From: Carex sylvatica
Taxonomy: Eukaryota > Streptophyta > Magnoliopsida > Poales > Cyperaceae
Assembly (NCBI GenBank): GCA_964058845.1
Contig: CAXKVR010000137.1
Span: 62,001-126,000, forward strand
Reading direction: 5' to 3'
DNA length: 64,000 nucleotides
Made by a program: the position numbers and the translations under genes. The notes beneath the pieces are model-generated. The model saw only the letters and a program-made list of their open reading frames with translations. It ran no database searches and was not told where the DNA came from. Below are positions 22,583 to 33,380 of this stretch, one piece after another. The first letter of the stretch is position 1; the number at the start of each line of letters is the position of its first letter.

Positions 22583-23965
22583 ATGGCAACACGGGCATCT
22601 AAGCGTCAAAAGAGCGGCAAGGGAAAAGCTCAGTCAAGCAATCCACCAGTTGGATATCCACCCGCCGAGCCATTGAATGATAAGCAACGCTTGCGCAAGG
22701 CCGCGTTAGAGAACAATAGGACTCTCGAACCCTCCCGTTGGATTTGCCGGTTCACTTTGGATCAGTTGGGCCTCACCAAAACAGTCCAAATGCTCACCGA
22801 CCGGTTTGGATTGTGGGAGTTCTTATGGGATGAGGTCAACACCTACCGAGCAATCACCATCGAATTCCTCTCCTCCTATGAATTCGATCGAGCTTCCAGA
22901 ACCATGAGCTTCAACCTGGGAGGAAATTATGTGTCATTGCACACCACCGAGCTTTTGGTGTTGTTCCATCTCGACCAGGAGAATGTGGACCAAATACGAA
23001 GTACTATCGGATTCTTCTACGATATGAATGAACATCAATTCCGCCTCCTAACAATGCATGATGTCCTCGGTGATCAACGTACCAAGAACATCTCTCATCC
23101 GGCACTCCGCTACATCCAACGGGTACTTTCTCACTCTCTTTTTGTCCGAGGGGAGACCACTTCGGTCTTCAATGAAGGAGACATGACTTACATTGGTTGC
23201 ATGCTCCGGCGGAATAATGGGGAGATGGAATATATGCCACACATCACCTACAACCTCGCTAAACATATCAAGCAGGTGGCTAACAACTTGACACCGGGTG
23301 GTGTAGTGCGCATTGGTGGTATAATCACTAAGATTGCGCAAGCATTACAAATACCAACCGAAAATGATGTGGTGCAGGGGTACACTCTTGTGGACCTGGA
23401 CGGGTTGGTCAGAGCTTGGCTTATCCGGTACGATGATATCCATGCCGCATGGATCAATCTTGGGGTGAGAAATATTCGGCACCGTTTGCCTCTCCAAACC
23501 GACCTTGATCCATTGAACTATGCCACATGGAGGATAATTGATCCGCCTATTGAGCCGCAAGAGCCTCCACCACCACCGCCCGTTCAACCAAATGCTCAAC
23601 TTTCCGCCGGCAATGATCAACCCCAAGGAGAGCCGACAATGCGACAAATGTGGGAGTTGATGCAAACCATGCAAAACTCTATCTCCAACCTCCACCTAAA
23701 CATGAACAACTGCATGGATGCGTTCGATCAAAGGATGGATGAGGTTGAGACCCAAGCTGCAGCAGCCCACCACTATGCCCGTCGAGGAGTCATGAGCAAC
23801 AATCCTAACTATGAGGACGACCCACCGACACCGCCGCACAAAAGAAGAGCTGCAAGACGGAGGGAGACTGAGATAGCAAGACAACGAGCCGAGGCAGCAG
23901 CTCGACAAGATGAGCAAGGTGATGACGAGGAGGAGGATGCGGATGACATGGATGCCAAGGATTGA
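22583..23965 (+). CDS. Athila ORF1-like (putative env-position) protein, 460 aa
   Basis: Opens at ATG 22583 (MATRASKRQKSGKGKAQSS); an in-frame upstream ATG at 22466 is possible but lies in motif DNA. The basic N-terminus is followed by a globular region (residues about 45-310) resembling the Arabidopsis retrotransposon ORF-1 (Athila ORF1) family. Then come a Pro-rich linker (EPPPPPPVQP), a helical Met/Gln-rich segment, and a very charged tail (KRRAARRRE; GDDEEEDADDMD). The position downstream of gag-pro is where Athila elements carry an extra, sometimes env-like, gene. I see no clear transmembrane helix, so an envelope role is not supported. The frame is uninterrupted although gag-pro is broken. 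An acceptor-like TTGCAG directly upstream suggests expression from a spliced RNA (inference). Confidence 0.75.
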   Translation: MATRASKRQKSGKGKAQSSNPPVGYPPAEPLNDKQRLRKAALENNRTLEPSRWICRFTLDQLGLTKTVQMLTDRFGLWEFLWDEVNTYRAITIEFLSSYEFDRASRTMSFNLGGNYVSLHTTELLVLFHLDQENVDQIRSTIGFFYDMNEHQFRLLTMHDVLGDQRTKNISHPALRYIQRVLSHSLFVRGETTSVFNEGDMTYIGCMLRRNNGEMEYMPHITYNLAKHIKQVANNLTPGGVVRIGGIITKIAQALQIPTENDVVQGYTLVDLDGLVRAWLIRYDDIHAAWINLGVRNIRHRLPLQTDLDPLNYATWRIIDPPIEPQEPPPPPPVQPNAQLSAGNDQPQGEPTMRQMWELMQTMQNSISNLHLNMNNCMDAFDQRMDEVETQAAAAHHYARRGVMSNNPNYEDDPPTPPHKRRAARRRETEIARQRAEAAARQDEQGDDEEEDADDMDAKD

Positions 23966-25286
23966 TCTTGCACACTCCCACCACCTTTGCCAAGACTAGT
24001 ATATCATGTTTCTTCTCTCTTTTTCGTTTATTTTTAGCACTGAGGACACTGCTTTATTTAAGCTTGGGGGATGGGAAGAAATTGTATCAGCATGCATATT
24101 TATTTATGTTTAATTTTTAAATTATTAGGATTCATAACTATGTTTTTACTTGACCTTGAGTAGAATTTGTGATTTTAAACTTAATTGCTTGAGATTACGA
24201 GTTTGTCAAGATGTTTTACGTAGTTATAAAAAATAGAGTCTTGCACAATTGAACTTAATTGTTTGAAAAATGCATAAATTATACAATCATGTTTAATTTA
24301 TGTGTTAAAAGTTGGCAAAAACAATAAATTTTTGATAAATTTGCGTGATTGACGGAAATTAGAAATTTTGATGCGAATTTTAATGAGTTTTTAGTAATAC
24401 CCTTGGAATAATTAGAAATAACCACATAATTGGGCGAAAAACTTTGTGGAAATAAAGATTTACGAAAATGGAAACTTAAGGATTTAAATTTGTTTCTGAA
24501 AATACGACTTAAATGTGGAAAACGAATTTAGAAAGATCGGGATATCCATAGGTATGAATTAATGCCTAAGGATGTGTGTATTCATGATATTTTTTTGCAA
24601 AAATGTTGAAAAATAGTAAAAGATAAATTTTTTTTGATTTCGCTTGCTTATTTACGGCGACATGACGTACTTGTAGCAATGAGTTATCGAAACTTTGCTC
24701 CGCTAGTTTGCCCGATAAAGTGACCGGGTTTGCACTAACCATGTAGGTTCGTGTCATGGAAGGGTTGAACCAAGAGGAATGCAAAATGCACTTTTGAATT
24801 AAAATGGTTGGGTATGGTTAACTACTTATAACTAACCGATTTTGTTCTAAGGATAAAGAATTATAGTGTCATAAAATAAAAAGCAACAAAAGAAGAAAAG
24901 AATTTTGAAAATATCAACACACGAAGTCCGCGAATTTCTAACCTAAGCTTGTTCCAAGCTTGGGGGATTTTGAAAGAATTTCTGCAAAATAAGTATGAAG
25001 TTTTTGTAATAAGTTTAGACTTCCGAAGTTTACAAGTTTTAAGTCGTTAAGGAAATAAAAGTTAGAGTAAGCAAATTGTGGGGTGAATTATGATTAACCA
25101 AGGGTTGAACTTTAGATTTGTAAAAATTTACGTTGAAATTTCTAAATTTTTGGCAAGATCATACAAATTTTTCGTAAAATTTTTGGAAGAAATGTATACT
25201 TGATATTGGGGTTAAATTAAGGATTGAATTGTAGTCCGAGTTTAGATGTTGCTTGAGGACAAGCAAGGTTCAAGCTTGGGGGATTT
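23966..25286 (+). other. 3' non-coding region of element 1
   Basis: The region is AT-rich with no gene. It is colinear with 37990-39202 of element 2; shared landmarks include AAGCTTGGGGGATGGGAAGA near 24060, the TGACGTACTTGTAGCAATGA region and GACCGGGTTTGCACTAA. Two internal TTGGGGGAT purine tracts occur (24064 and 24960). The last one (25273-25285) adjoins the 3' LTR and is the probable polypurine tract. Confidence 0.7.
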
Positions 25287-27020
25287 TGATAAGCATAAAT
25301 TATATACACATTTGATCTAGATTTTATCATGAAATAACACCAATTATCTTGTATTTATAATATAAAGTGATTATAATACACCTAGAATCAAATTACTGCG
25401 GTTATTTGGCTTTTCAATGCAGAAAATGATGCAAAATAGCAAAAATACCCCCCAGTGCGGATCAGCCACCCGCACTGCGGATCAACCCAGCCGCACTCAC
25501 TGCGCAGAGGAAAAGTCCGAGCCTAGTGCGGACGCACTGAGGCCAGTGCGGATGAGGCCATCAATACTTAGTCGATTTCAGAAAAGCACAGAACCCATCC
25601 GCAGTGGAACCCGCACCTAGAGAAAGTCGCAGAAGTTAAATAAGGAAACTTGTCCCAGTGCGGGTGAAGCCACCCGCAGTGCGGGTCATCCATCCGCACT
25701 GGACCCGCAGAAAACCAATAACTGCCCGGTTTGACAGTTTTTCTATTTTTGGTGCTTTATGGACGCGTTTTTACTGCCAGAAATACACATGCTTGCCGGG
25801 GAAGCAATGTAAACAGAGCACTCACTAACCCCACCTTCTAGCTTCTAAATCGGGCATAGTCCTTGGCTATAAAAGAGAGAGTTTTTCCCCAATCAAAACA
25901 TCAATCATCACACCACACATCAACCAACACACCATCATTCCCTCTCTTTACACATACACTTAGCGATAAATTCTGGAGTAAGGAAAGCTTTCAAGTAAGG
26001 AGAAGAAGGGTTTCCTAAGCAATATTCGGTTTGACAGTAATTGCTTTTTTTATTTCATTTCTTCTTACTTTGCCAATATTTGTAATGGATCTCTCCATGA
26101 GGGAGTAGTTCTCTCTCTAGGGGTTTAGGTCAATATGCATGAACTTGTTTAATTCTATTTTATTTGGTTATTTGCTTTTATTATGATTGTTTTATGGGAT
26201 TTGATTGTTAATTTCTGTGATTTAATAATTTGTGTTAATTACATAGTTAGTACTTGAATTGTAGTATCCCGTTTTAGTTTCAAAAGAACTAAAATTGACT
26301 GTGATCAATAGGATAGTACCAAATTATGAATGCAAAATATCCTAGGTTTTGATTAAGATTCTAACCAATTAATCTAAGCCGGAACTACAGAAATTAAGAT
26401 TAGGGACTTGGTGAAAGACCTAACCGTGAAGTCAAACCCTAATTAGGACATCTCAAATCAAGTCGGATATTGGTATCATGGACTTTATTGAGAAGTACCA
26501 ATACTCGAGGAGAGAAGAGACTAACAAGAGCTTATGGTCTAGGTAGCTAGGGTGAAGGACCTAATCGTGAAGTTCGAATTACCTAAGCACGTTATTAATT
26601 CACGAAAGTGACCCTTAATAACATATTAGGTTAGAAACCTCGTCAAATCATACATGAATTCAAGCAAATACCGAATAGATAGAATTAGCAAGGGATTGTA
26701 GACCAAAGACCCCTAGATCTTCTCAACTTGAAAGCAAACCAATATTTCTTTCTTTCATTTCATTTATTGTTTACTATTCCTTATTCTCGGGTGTTGAACC
26801 CAACCTTTAGGATTACTTAAACAAAACCCCCAATTTTACTTTTATTGCGCTTTACTTTATTATTATTTTCTGAAATCAATTGTTTAGAGTTTAAAACTAA
26901 GTATTTTTCATACTCCCTGTGGATCAATTGTGCACTTGCAATTTGACTCAAAAGTGTTTAAGGTTTAAAAGGTACATCTTATTGTACTGAAACTTTTTAG
27001 CGTACCCTTCACACGTATCA
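25287..27020 (+). repeat. 3' LTR of Athila-like element 1
   Basis: About 1734 bp, beginning TGATAAGCATAAATT and ending CACGTATCA. It has fewer GC-motif units than the 5' LTR and a few small internal deletions (for example the CGATACCTAAAATACTAC stretch present near 16959 is missing at 26925). The length differences imply motif-array expansion or contraction after insertion. Confidence 0.9.
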
Positions 27021-27150
27021 CCAAAATCGGGCGTCTCACCCTTGCGCCACACTTTAGTCATTTCGGTTCGTCACTTCCGGTGATAAGTAGCCATTTTCTG
27101 ATAATAATATTTCTGCACCTCTTCGTTGTCGACTATGCCCCAGTCCACCT
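27021..27150 (-). pseudogene. CACTA-2 transposon gene, upstream exon beyond the retrotransposon
   Basis: Read on the minus strand from about 27150, the exon encodes VDWGIVDNEEVQKYYYQKMATYHRK, then a TGA in place of the expected Trp, then RTEMTKVWRKGETPDFG. It resumes at 15245 as KLQIEEQDWEEFCKY after removal of the element and one CCAAA. This is typical Transposase_24-region sequence. Continuity across 11.8 kb proves the insertion order. Confidence 0.75.
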
Positions 27151-27170
27151 TACAAACAAATAGAAATAAA

Positions 27171-27734
27171 AAATTTAGAATTAGTTAATATCAAATAAAA
27201 TCTTGTGAAATTAGTACCAAAATTTGTTTACCTTAAGTATTTCCCAAAATTTAGAATTAGTTAATATCAAATGTATATTTAGTCTGTCTAAGTTCTTTTC
27301 TCTATAAGATGCCAAACCTCTTATCTCTCTCTACAAATGAAAATAAAAAATTAAAGCAGCCAGAGGCGACAGAAATCTGTTAAAGGGGAGGTGACTAGAG
27401 AAGGAGGCAAGAAATATGTGATTTAACATGTTTGGAGAGAGAGGCGGGGGAGGTTTGACGCCTTATAGAGAAGAGAACGCACACAAGCAGACTAAAGAGA
27501 CCAAAGGATATAATGGTTAACATATTATTAGTTATATTGTAAAATAAATTTAAAGTTTTAAAAAAATATTATTTAATTATTTTTGGAGATATCTGATATG
27601 TCATGGAGTTAGATTGGATAAATATATGAATTTATACAATTTTCAAGGATAAATATGTAATTACGGATTTTAGAAGGATAAATACGTAATATTGAAACTT
27701 TTGAGGGATATATATAAAATTCCCCCTTAAATAA
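27171..27734. other. AT-rich spacer, no gene seen
   Basis: A direct repeat (AAATTTAGAATTAGTTAATATCAAAT) occurs at about 27172 and 27248. The end (27640-27730) resembles one arm of the inverted-repeat element found upstream of the AGP genes (TTGAGGGATATATATAAAATTC). The missing terminus of CACTA-2 should lie here but is not recognisable. Confidence 0.4.
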
Positions 27735-27860
27735 ATGACTGACAATAGTAGAAGCAGACTCTTATAAAATAATTAAATCAGTCAAAATCATCCCTGAGCA
27801 AATGGCCCAATACAATAATAGCTATAGAGGCCGTACCCAAAACAATCACGGTGATTGCTT
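27735..27860 (-). pseudogene. 3' remnant of small membrane protein gene (copy D)
   Basis: The segment resembles the 3' end of copies A and B: ATCCCTGAGCAAATGGCCCAATACAATAATAGC versus ATCCCTGAAGAAGTGACCGATAACAATAATAGC at 10575-10610. The minus strand reads EAITVIVLGTASIAIIVLGH followed by LLRDD, a hydrophobic helix with the expected polar end. No 5' part is found; upstream DNA is unrelated. Confidence 0.6.
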
Positions 27861-28049
27861 CATTTGCCGAAAACAATCTCGGTGAACACATTAAAAAGAA
27901 TGTGAATATATATATTTGTATGTTTTGTCACATTTTGTTGTTGATCATATTTAATTTCATTTCATTTTGTACGGCTATATACACGTCACAAGTACCCAGC
28001 TTAAGATGGACTAATTTCACAATAAACATATTTGTAAATGACATATATT

Positions 28050-28968
28050 TAGGGCTGAAAACGGAGCCAGATTATCCGCTCCGAATCCACTTATTATCTA
28101 TATCCGAATAAAACAGAACGGATAATATCTGGAGCCAGATTACCCGCTTCGAATCCACTTATTATCCATATCCGAATAAAACAGAACAGATAATATCCGA
28201 ATACAGATCCAGATAAATTACTAAAAGAGAAAATATGAATCCGCTTACTGTCCTTATCCGAATCCGGATACAAATCGAAATAAATTACTAAAAGAGAAAA
28301 AATACCCAGATACGGATATGTCCAAAGATCCGTAAATAGAGCGGATATCAAACTTATCCGGATTCCAATCGGATCCCCTTATCTGGGCTCCGGACCCGTT
28401 CAGATAGTTGCCATCTCCCATCTGAGTAGGACATGTTATATAACCTCTCAACTTATCCTCTCTATTGTTATTGAGTGAGGTGGGACTAAGGGAGCATATG
28501 TACAAAACTGGACACACGTGATTCCAATAACAAGTTAATGGGCTAGAATTTTGGGCTATTATATTTAAATGCACTTTTGTCTTTAGACCCACTTTTGTTT
28601 CTAAGAGGTTAGATGTATCAAATTAACAAATCGGTTCAAATTTTCTCCATCTGAATTCAAGTAAACAAATCGAATAATTTTCTGGATTAATTATTCATTT
28701 GTTTTAATATTTAAAGTTTACTAATTAATATTTGTATCTTAGAAGTTCATATATCTTAATTATCCGACTATTATTCGTTTTATATTCGTATTCGAATCTG
28801 TATCCGTGAATTATCCGTTCCGTATCCGTATTCGTTTAAGGCGGATTTGGTTTTGAATTTTGATATTCATTTACTACCCGTATCCGTATTCGTATCCGCT
28901 CATTATTCAACAGATGCGAATATGGTATCAGCATTATCCACTCCGTATCCGCTCTGTTTTCACCCCTA
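28050..28968. mobile_element. Non-autonomous hAT element (919 bp)
   Basis: Terminal inverted repeats TAGGGCTGAAAACGGAGC and (inverse) TAGGGGTGAAAACAGAGC are flanked by a perfect 8-bp duplication CATATATT (28042-28049 and 28969-28976), as expected for hAT. Subterminal DNA is packed with TATCCGAAT/ATTCGGATA-type motifs in both orientations. There is no transposase. The middle (about 28400-28620) is unrelated single-copy-looking sequence. Confidence 0.9.
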
Positions 28969-28976
28969 CATATATT

Positions 28977-31163
28977 ATAAAAAAAAATTATTATCCAACA
29001 AAAAGTTATTTCGGCCCAAAATAGCCCAATAGAAGCCCAACAAGCATTTACAATTCTATTTCGGAGGAAAGTGGGTAGTATATAATTCTCTGAATTCTAT
29101 GTAGGCCTAGCTAACTTGAGCTCCAGAGTCCAGACCATGATTTTTTAATGTGTAAGCTCACGGAAATAAAAATGGATATATTAATATATTAATTATAATT
29201 TGTCTAAACTATCGATAATTACTGAACATCAATTAGTAATTCCAGGATTATATTTTGAGTACTATCAAGTAATTACTAAACATTATTAGTAGCAAGCTTA
29301 TATCACACTCAGTAATTCCAATTAATTAACTCGATCGGATTATATTTTGATCAATTTGACAAAGTATTTTTCAAAATTACAAAAAAGACAGCTCTCCTTA
29401 CAATTTTTTTTTTTTTTTAAATTAATTTTCTAGACTATATATAATATGAATTTAAATAGTCACTCGGATTTGGCCTTCTAAACAAACACACCGCAACCAT
29501 ATATGGTTGCAAGAAATACTTAATTTTACTTCTGAATTGAATCTCTACAATTTCAACTAAATTTTCATAAAATTGTTGACATCAACTAATTAAATAATTT
29601 GAAAAATAAAGGACATGTCTTTGAGGAAGCCCAACTATATATTTGTTTATATATAATTTATTTTTCTGAATTTCTAAAATAGAAAAATTATATTTAACGG
29701 AAGTATTTAATTTAATTTTCATTCCGACAAAATAAAGCGAACTGACACATAGGAAAGATAAGAACATTAGGAAAAATTGTTCATGTTACAGCAATTCTTT
29801 GTTTACGAAACGGCGGAAAGCTCAAATTCCTTGTCTTATGAATCTATTTATTGCAAACACAATTCATCAAATGCAACGTGATGGAGACATATTAATTAAT
29901 TGTTCAATTCCACACCGGCCCCTCCGACCACCTACTCTCTCTCTCTCTCTCTGAAAAAAAAATACATGATGGTAGCTACCAAGCTCTCTCTCTCTCTCTC
30001 TCTCTCTTTATGGTTGTTTTATTTATTTTTTTGTTATTATTTTTTTGGGAGGGGGGTTGGTGGACGTTGTTATAGGTTAGAAAGCGTAGGATCTCTATCT
30101 CATAAATCATAAATTCTGAAATATTTTTTGAAGGGTTGAAAGCTCCTAGATATAACTTATTTACTCTATTAACAGTGGGGAAAAAAATATTTCATAAAAT
30201 AATTAGTCTTTGATACTTGGAAAACATTACATTGGAAATCTAAATGATAGATTCTTTATAAATATTTTAAAAATAGAAGACTTGCTTTTCACCATCTATG
30301 GCGGTATTTAATTTTTTTCATCAGGACAAAAATAAAGCGATTTGCACACAGAAAGGAACATTGATTTGTTTAATTCGTTATTGTAATTAAGATCAAGTCA
30401 TGTTGATGTTACACCAATAAATTATTTACCATTGAAAGCTAGTAAGCTACAATTCCATGTCTCGTATATGAATCCATTTATTGCTAACACAATCAATGAA
30501 ATGCAACGTACGATGAAGGCATATTCAATTCCATGTGTATCGTTATTATTTCTCTTTCTTTGGAGCTTTTTTTTTTGGTGTGTGTGGGTGGGGGGTTAGG
30601 GGTTAGGTAGCGTAGGATCTCTATTTCATTAATTAAATATTTTTAAGGGTTGAAAGTGCCTATATAATTATTTTTTTACTCCATTTAAAGAGAAAATAAG
30701 TACATTTGACATAATTAAGAATTAATCTTTAGTCTAATAGCGAAAGGTATAAGACATCTTTTTATGTGAATGTCGCAGGTTTGAAACATGGATATCAAAT
30801 ATGCATTATGCAAATATATATTTCAGATGCTCATGTATCAAGTTTGGAAGTTCAATTCAAATAGCCGAATAAATTAAATATAATTAGAAATCTAATTAAA
30901 TGCAAGTAGAACAAAACGATTCGAAATAATAATTTGCTAATTAACCTCTTCAATACATCCCTAGACGAAAGATGATTTATTTAAGAGAAAATTGAGGTAA
31001 ATCTTAATCCTAAAATCAATTTTCTATATATATGACATTTCTTCCTTCATCTAAATATTTTCTCCAACAATAAAACTCTTACAAGTACACTTCTTACAAT
31101 TTTAAGACATGGAATGAAAGAACAATTCACAAAATAAACCAAACTAAAATAACCAAAATACTC
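28977..31163. repeat. Intergenic DNA with a diverged tandem duplication and CT microsatellites
   Basis: About 29690-29890 and 30300-30520 are related. Both contain GGCGGTATTTAATTT / GGAAGTATTTAATTT, AAATAAAGCGA and ATGAATC(C/T)ATTTATTGC(A/T)AACACAAT in order, implying a roughly 0.6 kb tandem duplication. CT-repeats lie at 29936-29951 and 29981-30008. No gene is supported. Confidence 0.55.
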
Positions 31164-31403
31164 CTATGAAGAAATCAGTCGGGTTAGCATATATGCCTTC
31201 TTGGCACCATTTTTCTCAAGAACCAGTGAACGAAATAAATCATAAAAATGGACCAAGTAGACGAAAACAAACATAGTGATTTGTAGATATATGCTCGTCA
31301 ATCACACTAGGCATAGTACACTTGCCATGATGCTTAGCGTCACGAATGAGAACATCGGATATGCCGTGAAATATCGATTCTTCATGACGATTAGCGATTC
31401 CAT
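31164..31403 (-). pseudogene. Small membrane protein gene (copy C), broken
   Basis: The frame starts at ATG 31403 (MESLIVMKNRYFTAYPM), parallel to MKEAVMDRC of copy B. It shows a hydrophobic segment, then a TGA at codon 34 (LCLV-stop-LTSIYLQITMFVFVYLVHFY), and continues in the same frame to a TAG at 31166-31164. The TMFV motif matches copy B. The promoter and leader are conserved upstream (31404-31580). The C-terminal part has diverged (LEKNGAKKAYMLTR). Confidence 0.65.
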
Positions 31404-31590
31404 CTCTCTGTCTCTCTCTTTTTGATGTGTAAAGGTAAAAATGCTTTGTGAAATTTGCACAATGGGAGCTGGTGGGGAGACAAATTAATGGTGGAATTTA
31501 TAGGTATATTTTTCAAGGATGTATTCCAAATAAAGCCTCGCGGTAATAAAAATAGTTATTATGAAGAAAAAAATAGAAATAATTTGGTAA
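31404..31590 (-). promoter_or_regulatory. Conserved promoter/leader module of copy C
   Basis: A TATA-like TATAAATTCCACC (minus strand, about 31490-31502), the leader TTGTGCAAATTTCACAAAGCATTTTTACC and a CT-rich run precede the ATG. The upstream block near 31510-31565 (GAGGCTTTATTTGGAATAC, CTTCATAATAACTATTTTT) matches copies A and B. Confidence 0.55.
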
Positions 31591-32447
31591 AATGCATAAT
31601 TAGGAGTATAATTTGTGTTGTCCAATTTAGAGTTTAGTTACAAATCTAGCTTAATTAGAGATGTTAAAAATACTTTTTACACACACATATATATTTTTTT
31701 ACATCTTCAAAATAAAATAGTAATTGCATAAAAAGATGGAGCATCCGTCTTATATATATTTGGCAATTAATATCTATTTCTTTTTAAATTCTTAATTGGA
31801 TTGATGTAACAAAATTTCATGACCTGTTATGGATTTCAAATCAATGTTAATTTTAGCTGCAATTAATAAATAAATAGAGAAGTTAAAAATATACATTATT
31901 CTAAAAATATCTTGACAATTATGACTCTTATAACTCCCTAAGAGTGTGTTGAAATTGTAAATTATAAAAACTCCAACAGGTCTTAATTGAAGCTCTAAGT
32001 TGATAATTTATTTATGTCTATAGGTATGTATAATAAAATTGTAGATTCAGTCGTAATTCAACCAATTTGATGTGACATTGTACATGCATCCATTTAAATT
32101 CAAAATATTTTTCTGATGAAAAAAAAAAAGTAAAAGGTTTGACCAACTTACATGTGGTCATGACTAGAAATCAAGCTATGATCTAATGTATATATTTGAA
32201 ATAAAATATCAGTTTGGTCCTCAAACAAACAATGGGAAGAGAAATTTTTTAATTTATTGGCATGAATGGTTCAAGGCCAATTGATTAATTTTTAAGCTAG
32301 AGGTTTTATGCTAGAAAAGACACTTCATATTTTCCCCTAAAATAGAAGGGGTATTTCATGTATAACTATCAAAACCTTGAAATTAGGTAATTCCCCTTTT
32401 AAAAATTATAGTTTTATACTATCTTATTTGCTTTTTAAACTTTAAGG
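31591..32447. other. AT-rich intergenic DNA
   Basis: Nothing recognisable as a gene is seen. A fragment of upstream membrane-protein-gene flank (about 31750-31860, TCTTTTTAAATTCTTAATTGGA) and a half-copy of the GGGGTATTTCATGTATAACT inverted-repeat arm near 32350 are present. Confidence 0.35.
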
Positions 32448-33375
32448 GGGGATTTCATGTATACCCCTCAAAAACTTCAAATTATGTAATCAACCTCCAA
32501 TGTTTTTATTATCATATTCACCCTTTAAATTTAGAAAACTCACAAATTACCACTTTATTGTGTTTACTATTAAAACACATTTTAAATTTAAAAAGCACCA
32601 ATACGTAACATGTTAATTTTAGAAAATAGTCAGCAAATGGGTCATTTATCTACTAATGATACATACACAAGCATATACTTAAATATTACTATGTATGCAT
32701 AAGAAATAGAAAATTGACTCATTTGCCCTCGAAAGATGACCAATTAGAAGACTAATATTTTTTCTTAAACATGCTACATATTTTGTGTTTCTTTATACTA
32801 GGGTAAAATGCATACTTTATACATTTTAAAATGTGTTTTTAATAGAAAATATAATAAAATAGATAAACTTGTGAGTTTTTAAATTTTAAAAAGGCTAAAT
32901 ATGATATTACAAATTTCAGATTGGAGAATATATATTTTGAAGTTTTTGAGGGGTATACAAAAATTTCTCCAATTTTCAAACTCACAAATTTATCCAATTT
33001 ATTTATTTTCTATTAACGTTCATTTTAAATTTTAAAGATCCCATGTTACCCTTTATAAAAAATAAAATAAAAAAATATGTAGCTTCTGTGAGATGTGTTC
33101 CATCTTCTAATTGCTTAGTTTGAGAGAACAAATAATTTCTTACTTATCATACACATAAGTTTCTACCTAAATATTGTGTATGTGTCAAAAGTTATAAAAT
33201 AAATCAATTGTCCACACAAACTAGCAAATTAGGTCTTTTACACCTGCTAGATATTTTTCTTTTAATAAAGTGTAACACAAATTTTTTCAATTTTAAATGA
33301 GTTTTAAATAAGAAAATAAACAAATTGAGTAAATTTGTGAGTTTTTTAAAGGTACAAAGGTAAATATAATATTAT
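32448..33375. repeat. Two adjacent imperfect inverted-repeat (MITE-like) elements
   Basis: The first (about 32448-32968) has facing arms GATTTCATGTATACCCCTCAAAAACTTC... and ...GAAGTTTTTGAGGGGTATAC, with inner arms TTAAAACACATTTTAAA / TTTAAAATGTGTTTTTAA. The second (about 32970-33375) repeats the inner design (AACTCACAAATTTATCC...GAGTAAATTTGTGAGTTT) and is truncated by insertion of Athila-like element 2. The same arm sequences lie upstream of AGP genes at 43301-43800, 49641-49925, 55085-55352 and 58891-59140. Confidence 0.6.
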
Positions 33376-33380
33376 GAATT

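Larger units (their letters stand above)
15251..27020 (+). mobile_element. Athila-like LTR retrotransposon 1, pol-less (11.8 kb with nested LTR)
   Basis: LTRs at 15251-17079 and 25287-27020 begin TGATAAGC; the 3' copy ends CACGTATCA and the 5' copy CACGTATTA. The target duplication CCAAA flanks the element (15246-15250 and 27021-27025). A tRNA-Asp-type primer site follows the 5' LTR, and a purine-rich CAAGCTTGGGGGATTT precedes the 3' LTR. Coding content is gag-protease (broken), a short conserved tail frame, and an Athila ORF1-like gene (22583-23965). No reverse transcriptase, RNase H or integrase is present. Element-specific GC-rich motifs (CAGTGCGG...CCGCACTG type) crowd the LTR U3, the gag-pro 3' end and the spacer before the last gene. 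It is inserted in the CACTA-2 gene and is itself interrupted at 18021-19479. Confidence 0.92.
11771..27170. mobile_element. CACTA-2: old CACTA element, one end visible, split by retrotransposon
   Basis: A CACTA-type terminus CACTAGTGGAAAAT starts at 11771, followed by a dense subterminal array of GATCGGTT/AACCGATC repeats (to about 12275). Minus-strand coding remnants with a Transposase_24-like region and an Ulp1 domain then run from 12740 to 15250 and resume at 27021-27150 after the Athila-like element at 15251-27020. No matching right-hand TIR was found after 27150, so the other end is deleted or diverged; the right boundary given is only the last recognisable coding. Several nonsense codons mark it as old. 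Confidence 0.7.

Noticed and set aside
22583..23965. Calling the ORF1-like protein an envelope glycoprotein
   Set aside because: No signal peptide or clear transmembrane helix is visible. Only the position in the element suggests it.
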